Shown: in pieces, positions 18,475 through 26,883 of the stretch
Layout of the letters: each line of letters opens with the position of its first letter
Position numbering within the stretch: the first letter of the stretch is position 1
DNA from: Lentilactobacillus otakiensis DSM 19908 = JCM 15040
GTDB taxonomy: Bacteria; Bacillota; Bacilli; Lactobacillales; Lactobacillaceae
Length of the DNA: 64,000 bases
NCBI RefSeq assembly: GCF_001434145.1
Contig: NZ_AZED01000013.1
Coordinates: forward strand, 1-64,000
Direction of reading: 5' to 3'
Notes under the pieces: model-generated
What the model was told of the DNA's origin: nothing
Databases searched by the model: none
What the model saw: only the letters and a program-made list of their open reading frames with translations
Translations under genes and position numbers: made by a program

Positions 18475-18882
18475 AGCTTTCCAATCTGCTTCATCCGTCA
18501 AGCCCAAATCTTCCTTGATCTTGGTGGTTGAGATACCTTCCGTTCTTGGGAGGTAGACGACTTCACAATAATCCTTCAAGAAGTCAAACTTGCCCTTCCA
18601 ATCGTCACCCATGACGAAGACATCAATGTCTCTATCCTGGACGTCGTGAATTTTTTGATCCCAGTTGGTTTCAGGAATCACTTCATCAACGTATTTAATT
18701 GCTTCAAGAATATATTTACGATCTTCGTATGACGTGTATGCTTTCTTACCCTTTTCAGCGTTAAACTCATCGGATGACAAACACACTGTCAGGTGGTCGC
18801 CAAGTGCCTTGGCCCGCTTCAACAAACGAACGTGGCCCTTGTGCAGCAAATCAAACGTTCCATACGTAATTACTTTTTTCAT
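18472..18882 (-). CDS. tagD: Glycerol-3-phosphate cytidylyltransferase
   Basis: 136 residues, typical TagD length. The nucleotidyltransferase signature GTFDLLHKGHVRLLKRAK (HxGH-type) is at residues 8-25, and the second motif EGISTTKI is near the C-terminus. It makes CDP-glycerol from CTP and glycerol 3-phosphate for teichoic acid synthesis in the cytoplasm. The promoter is at 18938-18965. The stop codon TAG coincides with the end of hairpin element H2, so the C-terminal residues could have been shaped by that element. Confidence 0.95.
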   Translation of the reverse strand: MKKVITYGTFDLLHKGHVRLLKRAKALGDHLTVCLSSDEFNAEKGKKAYTSYEDRKYILEAIKYVDEVIPETNWDQKIHDVQDRDIDVFVMGDDWKGKFDFLKDYCEVVYLPRTEGISTTKIKEDLGLTDEADWKA

Positions 18883-18937
18883 AGAATCTCCTACTTAATC
18901 ATTACTCTGAATGTGAACTAAAATAAACACATCTTAA

Positions 18938-18965
18938 ATAGTAGCATAATCACGGTCAACGTCAA
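18938..18965 (-). promoter_or_regulatory. Promoter of tagD
   Basis: On the minus strand, TTGACG (18960-18965) and an extended -10 TGCTACTAT (TACTAT at 18938-18943) are 16 bp apart. An overlapping alternative is TTGACC with TAAGAT. Confidence 0.6.
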
Positions 18966-18995
18966 TATTTATTAAAGATTATTAACGTTTTTGTG

Positions 18996-20105
18996 TTATT
19001 CCAGTTGATAAATATTATACATGTGTACCACAACAACCTTGACCACCGCGTACAGTGGGATAGCGAGAATCATTCCCATTAGACCGGCAATGTTACCAGC
19101 TGCCAGTAAGATAATGATGATGGTCAGCGGATGAATTTCCAACGATTTTCCGATCACATTTGGATAAACCAAATTACCATCAATTTGTTGGACAATCAAA
19201 ACCACGATAATATTATAAACCACCAGCCAGACGCCGCCGCTGGAAAAAGAAACAATCAATGCCGGTGCAATCCCGATGTAAGGTCCAAGATAAGGAATAA
19301 TATTGCAGACACCGGCGATAACCCCCAGCAGCAAGGCATATGGCGTACCAATGATAACGTAGCCGATCGCGGTAAAAGTCCCAACAAACAAGCACTCGAT
19401 CATTTGTCCGGAAATGTACTTAGAAATTGTGTGGCTCATTTTGCCAAGCAATTCCATGGTTTGCTCACGATGACGTTCCGGCAAGAAATTCTTGATAGTT
19501 GGTGCGAGGCGATAACCATCTTTAAGCATATAAAACAGAACCACTGGAACCGTTACGGCAATAATCACAGCGTTGGCGGCAGCAGAAATAAAACCGCCTA
19601 ATCCATTGGTGACACTATTAAAAATCGTTTCAGCATACTTGTTGACGTTTGCCGATAATTTATCCGTCAATGAAGTAAAATCAATTTGCTTCAGTAATTG
19701 CTGGGAGTTCATATCTTTAAACAATTTGTCAATCATCTTTTGGCCCTGACTGGCAGCATCAGGAATTTGATTAGCCAACGTGACCAACTGATTCAAAATT
19801 TTGGGGATGAAAACCGTTGCTGCTAATGCCACCAAACCAAGTAAGAGCAAGAATACCAGCGTTGTTGCCCAAGTTCGGCCAATTCGATGCTTGCCGAATT
19901 TAACTTTGGTGATTAAATTGACGATCGGGTTGAGCATATAAAACAAAATACCAGCCAACAAGATCGGAATAAAGACCGTTGAAAAGAAGATGGCAATTGG
20001 TGAAAACACAAAGCTGATCTTTGTGCAGATCCAAATAATTGCCACCACAATCAAGATCTCTAATGACCAAAACATGAGTGGTGATTTTTTTAATCGTTCG
20101 AGCAT
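18996..20105 (-). CDS. AI-2E family (PerM/YdbI-type) membrane transporter
   Basis: The start is set at ATG 20105, preceded by AAAAAAGGAG, giving 369 residues. A 10-residue longer reading from 20135 lacks a ribosome site. There are about eight hydrophobic segments, with a large polar insert between about 100 and 190, as usual for this family. Family members export AI-2 or act in ion/proton exchange; the substrate here is not evident. It stands alone between tagD and the DUF402 gene. Confidence 0.85.
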   Translation of the reverse strand: MLERLKKSPLMFWSLEILIVVAIIWICTKISFVFSPIAIFFSTVFIPILLAGILFYMLNPIVNLITKVKFGKHRIGRTWATTLVFLLLLGLVALAATVFIPKILNQLVTLANQIPDAASQGQKMIDKLFKDMNSQQLLKQIDFTSLTDKLSANVNKYAETIFNSVTNGLGGFISAAANAVIIAVTVPVVLFYMLKDGYRLAPTIKNFLPERHREQTMELLGKMSHTISKYISGQMIECLFVGTFTAIGYVIIGTPYALLLGVIAGVCNIIPYLGPYIGIAPALIVSFSSGGVWLVVYNIIVVLIVQQIDGNLVYPNVIGKSLEIHPLTIIIILLAAGNIAGLMGMILAIPLYAVVKVVVVHMYNIYQLE

Positions 20106-20183
20106 TTGTCGGCTCCTTTTTTTAATCAATATCATTTTTTCCTATAAAGGTAATTGTAGCATAAATAAAAAACCGGAGTGCGA

Positions 20184-20228
20184 CAAAAAGGTGGCTATGA
20201 CAAAACGCGTGTTTTGTCGCAGCCACCC
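20184..20228 (-). terminator. Terminator after the DUF402 gene
   Basis: On the minus strand GGTGGCTGCGACAAAACAC pairs with GTTTTGTCATAGCCACC, followed by TTTTT. It is a member of the window's look-alike terminator family. Confidence 0.85.
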
Positions 20229-20241
20229 CTTAAAGAATCAT

Positions 20242-20853
20242 TTATTGATTTTGACGAGACAATTCCAGATAGCGTTCATACCAAATGGCGATGAATTCTT
20301 TGGAAAAAGGCCCTTTCTCGTTTTCAATCCAATCAACGAGAATCCGGACGTTACGTTTTAGAATATGATCAATCTCAGGGCCATAATTCCAACGTTTGCT
20401 AAAAGTCAGGTACTCATCGGCATCTAACAACTTTCGTTTACCGTCCGGAAATACTTTGACGTCCAAATCATAGTCAATGTATTTTAAAGCTTCTTTATCC
20501 AAAACGTAAGGTGACGCTAAGTTACAGTAATACGCAATCCCGTCGTCTCTGATCATCGCCACGACATTAAACCAATAATGCTTGTGGAAATAAACCAGGG
20601 CCGGCTCGCGTGTTACCCAATGCCGACCGTCATCTTCTGTCACCAAGGTATGATTATTACAACCAATCAACGAATTTTCACTCGTTTTCAGTACCATCGT
20701 ATCTCGCCAAACCCGATGCAAACTACCATCATGCTTGTAGCTTTGAATCGCAATAAACTGACCTTCTCCAGGTAATTTTTGAAGTCGTGGCATGTATGGT
20801 ACCCACTTTCTGACTAACCTAACAGCATCGATTGTTACCAATCCATTTTTCAT
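20242..20853 (-). CDS. DUF402 protein, nucleoside tri-/diphosphate phosphatase-like
   Basis: The open frame is 203 residues. The core is typical of the Ntdp family ([49 protein letters not shown]). Family members hydrolyse nucleoside tri- and diphosphates with a divalent metal. Characterised homologues begin close to residue 21 here, so the real start may be ATG 20793. Neither candidate has a strong ribosome site, and the start stays uncertain. The C-terminal helix up to the stop is normal for the family. Confidence 0.85.
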   Translation of the reverse strand: MKNGLVTIDAVRLVRKWVPYMPRLQKLPGEGQFIAIQSYKHDGSLHRVWRDTMVLKTSENSLIGCNNHTLVTEDDGRHWVTREPALVYFHKHYWFNVVAMIRDDGIAYYCNLASPYVLDKEALKYIDYDLDVKVFPDGKRKLLDADEYLTFSKRWNYGPEIDHILKRNVRILVDWIENEKGPFSKEFIAIWYERYLELSRQNQ

Positions 20854-20886
20854 TATATCAGAGTGGGGATTATTTTCGAAATTATT

Positions 20887-21684
20887 TTATTCAGTCAGCT
20901 TGGCCATCGCAATCGTGATATCATCCATCAAAAATCCTTTGCGATAAAGCGCCTGCTTCACTTTTTGATTGCGTTCATATGGCTGCAGTCGCCGATATTG
21001 CCGCCAATACTTCTCAGCGACTTGATCAATGACTTCGTGATCCTGTTGGTCCATTTCTGAAGTGTCAGTTTGATTCATGATCTCTTCGATGTCCCCATAC
21101 GGAAAGCCGCGGCGCATCAGCAGTTCTTTGGTTTTGGTCACTGCCATTTTGGCAGAATCACGCTTGTAACGTTTCAACTGCTTTTCGGCAACGGCCACCC
21201 CAATTTCAATGGCTTCCTGCTCGGGATAATAGTGGTCAAGGGCCGTTTCCACGTCATTTGCCGGAACATGCTTATCCTTCAAGTGTCGACGAATCCAGTC
21301 GGGCCCGTTCTTGCGCTCTCGAACCACCGTCCGCACATAGCTGTCGGCATATCGCTGATCATCAATTAGGGTCTGATCCGCTAAAATGTCGATGACTTTA
21401 TCAATGGCATCCCCATCTTCAGTGATATCAGCGAGCTTTTCTCGAACTTCATATTCAGTCCGCAGATTATGGGCCAAATAATTCAGCGCGCGACTGTGGA
21501 TTTTTGAAATGTTATCCGCATTTTTCAGGGTTTCGATTAGTTGATCGTCAACTTCCATCCCTTTAAAGATACGATATTTGATGAAAACTTCTTCACTGAT
21601 TGGAAATGCATACTGCCCATCCACGTATACATTAAATCGCCCTTTACGTTTCTGAGCTTCAATTTTGGTAATCGTTTTTGCCAT
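20887..21684 (-). CDS. recX: Regulatory protein RecX
   Basis: 265 residues, normal for Firmicutes RecX. It shows the tandem three-helix repeats with RxYxLAxNLRTEYEVR and DQRYADSYVRTVVRERKNGPDWI motifs. RecX binds and restrains RecA filaments. AAGGAAA precedes the ATG. It is divergent from the flavodoxin gene, with 90 bp between them. Confidence 0.93.
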   Translation of the reverse strand: MAKTITKIEAQKRKGRFNVYVDGQYAFPISEEVFIKYRIFKGMEVDDQLIETLKNADNISKIHSRALNYLAHNLRTEYEVREKLADITEDGDAIDKVIDILADQTLIDDQRYADSYVRTVVRERKNGPDWIRRHLKDKHVPANDVETALDHYYPEQEAIEIGVAVAEKQLKRYKRDSAKMAVTKTKELLMRRGFPYGDIEEIMNQTDTSEMDQQDHEVIDQVAEKYWRQYRRLQPYERNQKVKQALYRKGFLMDDITIAMAKLTE

Positions 21685-21714
21685 GGAAATCCTTTCCTTC
21701 TCGCGTTGTCGAAA

Positions 21715-21743
21715 TTCACTTTGTCTTTTCGATTTGGTATACT
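21715..21743 (+). promoter_or_regulatory. Promoter of the flavodoxin gene
   Basis: TTCACT (21715-21720), a 17-bp spacer and an extended -10 TGGTATACT (TATACT at 21738-21743) lie 32 bp before the ATG. Confidence 0.65.
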
Positions 21744-21774
21744 AAAATCAATTTAAGATAGAGGATGAAAAAAT

Positions 21775-22224
21775 ATGATAACTGCTCACGTAGTTTACGC
21801 AACAATTACTGGAAATAATGAGGATATCGCCGACATCGTCACCGAAGCACTCGAAGATGCCGACGTTCAGGTCGAGGAAACCGAAATCTCGCAAACCGAC
21901 CCGTCAGTCTTTGAGGACGTTGATATTTGTGTCGTTTGTCCATACACCTATGATGAGGGTGCACTTCCCGAAGAAGGCATGGACTTCTACGACGATCTCA
22001 GCGAACTGGATCTCAAAGGTAAAATCTTCGGTGTTGCCGGTTCCGGTGATGTCTTTTATGAAGAATTCTACAATACCTCAGTTGACAAATTTGAGGAAGC
22101 CTTCGAGAAAACCGGTGCCACTAAAGGTTCTGAAAGCATCAAAATTAACTTGGAGCCGGATGAAAAGGATATTGAAAAATTGGATCAATTTACTGCAGAA
22201 TTAGTAGCTAAAGCCAGTAAATAA
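21775..22224 (+). CDS. Flavodoxin
   Basis: 149 residues, the size of a short-chain flavodoxin. The N-terminal FMN phosphate loop is ATITGNNEDIADI, with a CPYTYDEG segment after strand 3. It is very acidic, as flavodoxins are. These proteins carry electrons at low potential in the cytoplasm. The partner reductase is not in this window. It is a single gene with its own promoter and terminator. Confidence 0.9.
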   Translation: MITAHVVYATITGNNEDIADIVTEALEDADVQVEETEISQTDPSVFEDVDICVVCPYTYDEGALPEEGMDFYDDLSELDLKGKIFGVAGSGDVFYEEFYNTSVDKFEEAFEKTGATKGSESIKINLEPDEKDIEKLDQFTAELVAKASK

Positions 22225-22235
22225 TCAATTAGAGT

Positions 22236-22284
22236 TAAAAAGGGCGCGGGACAAAAGTATAAACTTTTGTTTCAGCCCTTTTTT
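22236..22284. terminator. Bidirectional terminator between flavodoxin and yihY genes
   Basis: An A-run, a stem with GGGACAAAAGT/ACTTTTGTTTC and GGGC/GCCC outer pairs, and a T-run. It overlaps the end of the converging yihY frame by a few bases. Confidence 0.85.
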
Positions 22285-23195
22285 GAATATCTTGATTTAT
22301 GTTTGCGCATTCTGCGGGCTTGCTTCCAAACAGATTCAATCGCATCTTCCTGCTCTTGAATCTTACCTTGGCGAATTTCTTGAATGGTCGCATTCACCAC
22401 ACCGCCAAACAGCATAATCACCCCAGAAAAGTCCAACCAGAACATTAAAACAATAAACGTTCCGATTGTTTTATAAGCATCAATTCGTTGGGCAAAAAAT
22501 TTGAGGTAAACCGTGAACCCTTGGGCTAACAACATTAATCCCAGAGTGGCAATCAACGCTCCAACCCACACATAACGGAACTTGACTTTCGCTGTCGGCA
22601 CAAAATAAAACAGCAGGCTTAAGAGCAGCCAGGCAACGGCAATGGTTCCGGGCCATTTCACAGTGCCAATCAGATTTAATATCCAATGAGGGACATTTAG
22701 GATTGGCGTTAACCATTCGAAAAACATTTGACTAAATGCAAAGACCATCATGAGGACGACCACGGCCAGAATTAACATCAGCATCCAAACAAATGAAATT
22801 AATCGGTTGGAAATAGCCGTTTGATTTTCAGCCACGCCATAGGTTTTGTTAATACTGCGTTGGAACGCGGCAATCGCTCGGCTAGCAGACCAGATTGTCA
22901 CAATCAAACCTACTGACAACTGGCTGGCACCCCCGCTTTGAAGGGTCGAGTTAATAATCGGTTGTAGCATTGAATAAATTCGGTCAGGAAACAGCGGCCG
23001 GATGTAAACTTCCACTTCGCTCAAATGAATATGGAACAGATTTAAAACACTGCCAATAATAAAGAAAATTGGAAAAATCGACAACAGTGTATAAAACGCT
23101 AGAACTGCGGCGGAATCAGACACGTTCCCGGATGAATAACGTTTAATGATTATTTCGATAAAATTTTTAATTGATCCATACAATCGTTTCATCAT
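22272..23195 (-). CDS. YihY/virulence factor BrkB family membrane protein
   Basis: 307 residues with about six transmembrane segments and the family motif SDSAAVLAFYTLLSIFPI near residue 25. The exact molecular role of the family is unsettled. Formerly annotated as RNase BN, it is now treated as a membrane protein of uncertain function. The C-terminal tail is basic. Two adjacent Met codons make the start uncertain by one residue. It is 17 bp from the epimerase gene and probably co-transcribed. Confidence 0.87.
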   Translation of the reverse strand: MMKRLYGSIKNFIEIIIKRYSSGNVSDSAAVLAFYTLLSIFPIFFIIGSVLNLFHIHLSEVEVYIRPLFPDRIYSMLQPIINSTLQSGGASQLSVGLIVTIWSASRAIAAFQRSINKTYGVAENQTAISNRLISFVWMLMLILAVVVLMMVFAFSQMFFEWLTPILNVPHWILNLIGTVKWPGTIAVAWLLLSLLFYFVPTAKVKFRYVWVGALIATLGLMLLAQGFTVYLKFFAQRIDAYKTIGTFIVLMFWLDFSGVIMLFGGVVNATIQEIRQGKIQEQEDAIESVWKQARRMRKHKSRYSKKG

Positions 23196-23212
23196 TCATC
23201 GACTTCCCGAAA

Positions 23213-24328
23213 TTATTTGCTGAAATGTTCTTTAATGGCATTCAAAATTCGCTCCGAGGCATGCCCATCCCCATAAGGATTCTTGGCTTCCGCCATTTTT
23301 TCGTATTCTTTTGGATTGTCGAGCAATCGTTCCATCTCGCGCTTGACAACTTTGGGATCGGTTCCCACTAACCGTAAGGTGCCAGCCTTAATCCCTTCAG
23401 GTCGTTCTGTGGTATCACGAAGGACCAGCACCGGCTTTTTTAATGACGGGGCTTCTTCTTGGACGCCACCAGAGTCGGTCATGATGAAGAAGCTTCGAGC
23501 AGACATGTTGTGAAAATCCAACACATCTAAAGGCTCGATTAAGTGAACAGCCTTAACGCCATCAAAGACTTCATGAGCCACTTTTTGAACTGCTGGGCTC
23601 AAATGAACCGGGTAAACAACTTCGACATCCGGATGATTGGCCAGCACTTCTTTGATTGCCTTAAACGTCCGTCGCATTGGTTCGCCTTGATTTTCTCGGC
23701 GATGCATCGTTAAGAGAATCATTTTGGAATTTTCGTTCAATTCATCAAAAACTGAATGCTGGTAATTGTCAGTAACTGTTTGTTTGAGTGCATCAATGGC
23801 GGTATTTCCTGTGACAAAAATATTTTTGTCCGGATGATTTTCTTTAAGTAGATTATCGCGACTTAATGAAGTTGGGGCAAAGTATAAGTCTGCCAAGACA
23901 TCAGTCAGTTGCCGGTTCATCTCTTCCGGGTATGGTGAAAGCTTATTCCACGTGCGCAGACCAGCCTCCACGTGGCCAATTTTAATTTGGTGATAAAAGG
24001 CACTGATGCTAGCTGAAAAGGTCGTTGTCGTGTCACCGTGGACTAAAATAATATCAGGTTGGGCTTTTTCGATAATGGGGTCCAGTTCAGTGATGACACG
24101 AGTAGTAATGTCACTGAGCGTTTGCCCCTGTTTCATAATGTTTAAATCATAGTCCGGGGTGATGTGAAAGACATCCAGGACTTGGTCGAGCATTTCCCGG
24201 TGTTGTGCGGAGACCACGGTGATCGGTTGAAATTCATCTAAATGTTGCTGCATCATTAAGATAATCGGTGCCATCTTAATGGCTTCTGGACGCGTGCCGA
24301 AGATGGTCATGACTTTTATTGGTTTCAT
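23213..24328 (-). CDS. wecB: UDP-N-acetylglucosamine 2-epimerase (non-hydrolysing)
   Basis: 371 residues. Family hallmarks are FGTRPEAIKMAPI at the N-terminus, VHGDTTTTFSASISAFYHQIKIGHVEAGLRT split around about 95-120, and TDSGGVQEEAP near 290. It interconverts UDP-GlcNAc and UDP-ManNAc in the cytoplasm. UDP-ManNAc is needed for the linkage unit of wall teichoic acid (established knowledge), which fits the tag genes 5 kb away. AAAGGAG precedes the ATG. Confidence 0.94.
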   Translation of the reverse strand: MKPIKVMTIFGTRPEAIKMAPIILMMQQHLDEFQPITVVSAQHREMLDQVLDVFHITPDYDLNIMKQGQTLSDITTRVITELDPIIEKAQPDIILVHGDTTTTFSASISAFYHQIKIGHVEAGLRTWNKLSPYPEEMNRQLTDVLADLYFAPTSLSRDNLLKENHPDKNIFVTGNTAIDALKQTVTDNYQHSVFDELNENSKMILLTMHRRENQGEPMRRTFKAIKEVLANHPDVEVVYPVHLSPAVQKVAHEVFDGVKAVHLIEPLDVLDFHNMSARSFFIMTDSGGVQEEAPSLKKPVLVLRDTTERPEGIKAGTLRLVGTDPKVVKREMERLLDNPKEYEKMAEAKNPYGDGHASERILNAIKEHFSK

Positions 24329-24394
24329 CAGTTCATTCTCCTTTATATGTGATCAATTATATCAAAAATGATGAGAAACTTAACAGCTACTTAA

Positions 24395-24422
24395 TTTTGT
24401 AAAAAATATGATATGGTATAAT
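24395..24422 (+). promoter_or_regulatory. Promoter of gtrB-gtrA
   Basis: An extended -10 box TGGTATAAT (TATAAT at 24417-24422) with a weak -35 TTTTGT 16 bp upstream. Transcription from here leaves a leader of about 135 nt. Confidence 0.6.
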
Positions 24423-24442
24423 CTGTTAGATGTTCATTTTTA

Positions 24443-24528
24443 CATAGGCTAGCTGGAGCGAATACTTCAGCTACTCACTTGGTCTGGTAACCCAAACGGA
24501 TTCCAGCTTACCAATAAAGATTCACAAA
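24443..24528 (+). other. Structured 5' leader of gtrB
   Basis: Two hairpins follow each other. The first has TAGCTGGAG pairing with CTTCAGCTA (one G-U pair). The second has TTGGT/ACCAA outside and CTGG/CCAG inside. Neither has a T-run. The pattern resembles no riboswitch class I can name. It may set mRNA stability or translation of the TTG-started gtrB. Confidence 0.4.
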
Positions 24529-24564
24529 AGCAAAGTCATAAACAAACGTACTGGAGGAAATATT

Positions 24565-25512
24565 TTGAAAACGATCAGTCTAATTGTTCCTTGTTATAAT
24601 GAGGAGCCAACGGTTGAACTTTTCTACGACACAACAGAAAAAGTATTCGATAAATTAAACGCATCCCATGAAGAACATTACCAGCCAGACTACCTGTTCA
24701 TCAATGATGGCTCGGCTGATAAGACCCTGGATGTCATGCGCAAACTTAATTCGGAACATCCTGATGAAGTCCATTACATTTCATTCTCAAGAAACTTTGG
24801 AAAAGAATCCGCCTTCGCTGCTGGGCTTTCAAATGCCCATGGTGATTACGTTGCCGTCATGGATGTTGACCTCCAAGACCCACCGGAGTTGTTGCTCCAG
24901 ATGGTTGATATTCTTGAAGATCCCAAGCAGGATTATGATGTGGTTGGTTGCGTTCAGACCAGCCGCAAGCAAAATCCAATTCGAGCATTTCTGTCAGCAA
25001 GCTTCTATAAAATTATCAACAAGATGTCCAAAGTCCAGATGAAACAAAATGTCCGTGACTACCGCTTAATGAGTCGCAAATACGTTGATGCAATTTTGAA
25101 ATTGCCTGAATATAACCGGTTCAGTAAGGGCCTGTTTTCTTGGGTTGGTTTTAATACCAAATACCTGGAATATGAAGGTCGTCCCAGAGCTGCCGGCGAA
25201 ACTTCATGGTCAATCTTTCAATTATTTGAATATTCCATGGAAGCGATCGTTGATTTTTCAGACGTCCCATTGAAGTTAGCAACCTTCGTTGGTATTGTCA
25301 CCTTCTTTTTGTCTGTGATTGGCCTATTTTTCGTTGTCATTCGGGCCATGTTCTTCGGCGGATCAGTCAATGGTTGGGCATCAATGGTTTCAATCATTTT
25401 GTTATTAAGTGGTGTTCAACTATTCAGTTTAGGAATTTTAGGAACCTACATTGGTAAAATTTATTTGGAAACCAAGCATCGTCCTAAATTTGTGATTGCG
25501 GAGAAACGTTAA
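24565..25512 (+). CDS. GT2 polyprenyl-phosphate glycosyltransferase (GtrB/YkcC-like)
   Basis: 315 residues starting with TTG behind an ideal GGAGGAAA site. The N-terminal GT2 domain has VPCYNEEPTVE, the metal-binding DVDLQDPPE and QTSRKQNP segments. Two transmembrane segments follow at about 235-265 and 270-300. Members load a sugar, usually glucose, onto undecaprenyl phosphate at the inner face of the membrane. The overlapping GtrA partner is the likely flippase. The polymer that finally receives the sugar cannot be told from this locus. Confidence 0.9.
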   Translation: MKTISLIVPCYNEEPTVELFYDTTEKVFDKLNASHEEHYQPDYLFINDGSADKTLDVMRKLNSEHPDEVHYISFSRNFGKESAFAAGLSNAHGDYVAVMDVDLQDPPELLLQMVDILEDPKQDYDVVGCVQTSRKQNPIRAFLSASFYKIINKMSKVQMKQNVRDYRLMSRKYVDAILKLPEYNRFSKGLFSWVGFNTKYLEYEGRPRAAGETSWSIFQLFEYSMEAIVDFSDVPLKLATFVGIVTFFLSVIGLFFVVIRAMFFGGSVNGWASMVSIILLLSGVQLFSLGILGTYIGKIYLETKHRPKFVIAEKR

Positions 25513-25513
25513 T

Positions 25514-25951
25514 ATGATTGGTCAAATCAAGCAGCTGTATTATAAATACGAAGAAGTGATCTCCTATCTTTTTTGGGGAATCATGACAACTGCAGTCAAC
25601 GTTTTAATCTTTTCCGGACTGCATATCTTCACAAATATGAACTATATGATCAACAACTTCATTGCGTGGGTGATCAGTGTTCTCTTCGCGTACATTACGA
25701 ATAAAGCGTACGTTTTTCACTCCCCATCCAAGTCGTTTTTAAGTGACTTAAAAGAAATGACCTCATTTTTTGGCGGTCGGGTTGCGACATTAGTTGTTGA
25801 GTGGATCTTGCTTTGGATCGGAATTACATTGATGCATCAAAATCAAATCTTAGTTAAGATACTTGAAAACATTGTTGTGATTATTTTGAATTATTTCTGG
25901 TCAAAATGGGCCGTCTTCAAAAACAGTACGAACAAAAACCAACCTAAGTAA
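25514..25951 (+). CDS. GtrA family membrane protein
   Basis: 145 residues from the ATG at 25514, which has GGAGA upstream. The earlier in-frame codon at 25496 lies inside gtrB. There are four hydrophobic segments, and the family motif YITNKAYVFHS follows helix 2. GtrA proteins are thought to flip undecaprenyl-linked sugars. The two genes sit directly end to end, so coupled translation with gtrB is likely. Confidence 0.87.
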   Translation: MIGQIKQLYYKYEEVISYLFWGIMTTAVNVLIFSGLHIFTNMNYMINNFIAWVISVLFAYITNKAYVFHSPSKSFLSDLKEMTSFFGGRVATLVVEWILLWIGITLMHQNQILVKILENIVVIILNYFWSKWAVFKNSTNKNQPK

Positions 25952-25965
25952 GGACGGTGAATAAA

Positions 25966-26112
25966 TTGCCACATATCAATCGACAAACTTTAAGACAAAA
26001 ACGTCAAGAATTTCCCAAGGGTTACTACACCAAGAGCGACGGCTTTAAATTACTTGCCATGGCAGTTGTCATGATTGCGATTCTTGCCGTAATTGCAAAA
26101 ACCTTAATGTAG
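25966..26112 (+). CDS. Small single-pass membrane protein (48 residues) after gtrA
   Basis: An open frame with a TTG start at 25966 (GGTGA five bases upstream) or a GTG at 25957 lies 14 or 5 bp after the gtrA stop. It has a basic N-terminal half (NRQTLRQKRQEF), a YYTKSDGFK segment and one hydrophobic helix of ~18 residues near the end (MAVVMIAILAVIAKTLM). A strong terminator follows 11 bp after the stop, so the frame fills the operon end. I know no function. Glycosylation partner or stress peptide are guesses. Confidence 0.6.
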   Translation: MPHINRQTLRQKRQEFPKGYYTKSDGFKLLAMAVVMIAILAVIAKTLM

Positions 26113-26121
26113 TTATCGATA

Positions 26122-26174
26122 CTAAAAAAACTAGCCCAAACTGAGTGATCCCTCGGTTTGGGCTAGTTTTTTTC
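26122..26174. terminator. Strong terminator after the gtr operon (bidirectional)
   Basis: A 15-bp stem (ACTAGCCCAAACTGAG with its partner, one G-T pair) has an A-run before and a T-run after. It can also end the converging ABC transporter transcript. Confidence 0.93.
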
Positions 26175-26206
26175 ATGTTCATCAATATTAATTTACTGAA
26201 ACGCGT

Positions 26207-26875
26207 CTACGCAAGTTGTCGTTCCAACTGGGTTTGACCGACCGTCATTAACCAGCAGAAGAACCAATAAATCACAGCAATCGTAATATAAATCGTCATG
26301 TAATCTTGATTAGCACCAGCGACGATTTGGGCATCCATAAACATTTCACTCACAGTAATCATCGCAGCAAGCGACGTTCCTTTGAACAAGTCCAGTAAAA
26401 TATTTCCAAGTGCCGGAATTGCAATTCGAAATGCCTGTGGAAAGACAATTTTGGAAATGACCTTTCGATATGGCAAGCCTAACGAGTAGGCTGCTTCCCA
26501 CTGACCATGATCAACCGCACTGAACGAAGAACGGTACACTTCCGAAACAAAGGCACTACAGTTAATCGTAAATGCTATGACGGCAGCGGGTAATGCGTCC
26601 GCCCGAAAGCCGAAGTAAATGATGAACAACAGCACCAGCATCGGAACACCCCGCATAAACGAAATGAAAGCCCGTGCCGGATAATGTAACAGTTTGTGCT
26701 TACTCAATTGCGCCAGGGTGAGGAATAATCCCAATATCAAGGAAAGAATAAAGCTAATTGCAGTTAAGGCAATCGACATTGGAAACCCTGCCAAGATCCT
26801 AGGAATTGAACGAAAAGCTAATGGTGCATTAAAAAAATCTGGAATCGATAAATACTTAATAATATCCAAAGACAA
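26207..26875 (-). CDS. Amino-acid ABC transporter permease
   Basis: 222 residues with five hydrophobic segments and the HisM-type EAA loop (QWEAAYSLGLPYRKVISKIVFPQA, about 120-145). It belongs to the polar amino acid family. The start is a TTG at 26875 behind AAGGTGG; a second TTG three codons later is also possible. It is 8 bp from the binding-protein gene. No ATPase gene is present nearby, so one must be supplied from elsewhere. Confidence 0.92.
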   Translation of the reverse strand: MSLDIIKYLSIPDFFNAPLAFRSIPRILAGFPMSIALTAISFILSLILGLFLTLAQLSKHKLLHYPARAFISFMRGVPMLVLLFIIYFGFRADALPAAVIAFTINCSAFVSEVYRSSFSAVDHGQWEAAYSLGLPYRKVISKIVFPQAFRIAIPALGNILLDLFKGTSLAAMITVSEMFMDAQIVAGANQDYMTIYITIAVIYWFFCWLMTVGQTQLERQLA

Positions 26876-26883
26876 CGCCCACC

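Noticed and set aside
23213-24328. Complete wall teichoic acid cluster around the 2-epimerase
   Set aside because: tagA, tagB and tagGH are not in this window; the link to teichoic acid is functional inference only.
24443-24528. T-box or known riboswitch upstream of gtrB
   Set aside because: No T-box sequence (AGGGTGGNACCGCG type) and no motif of a riboswitch class that I can recognise.
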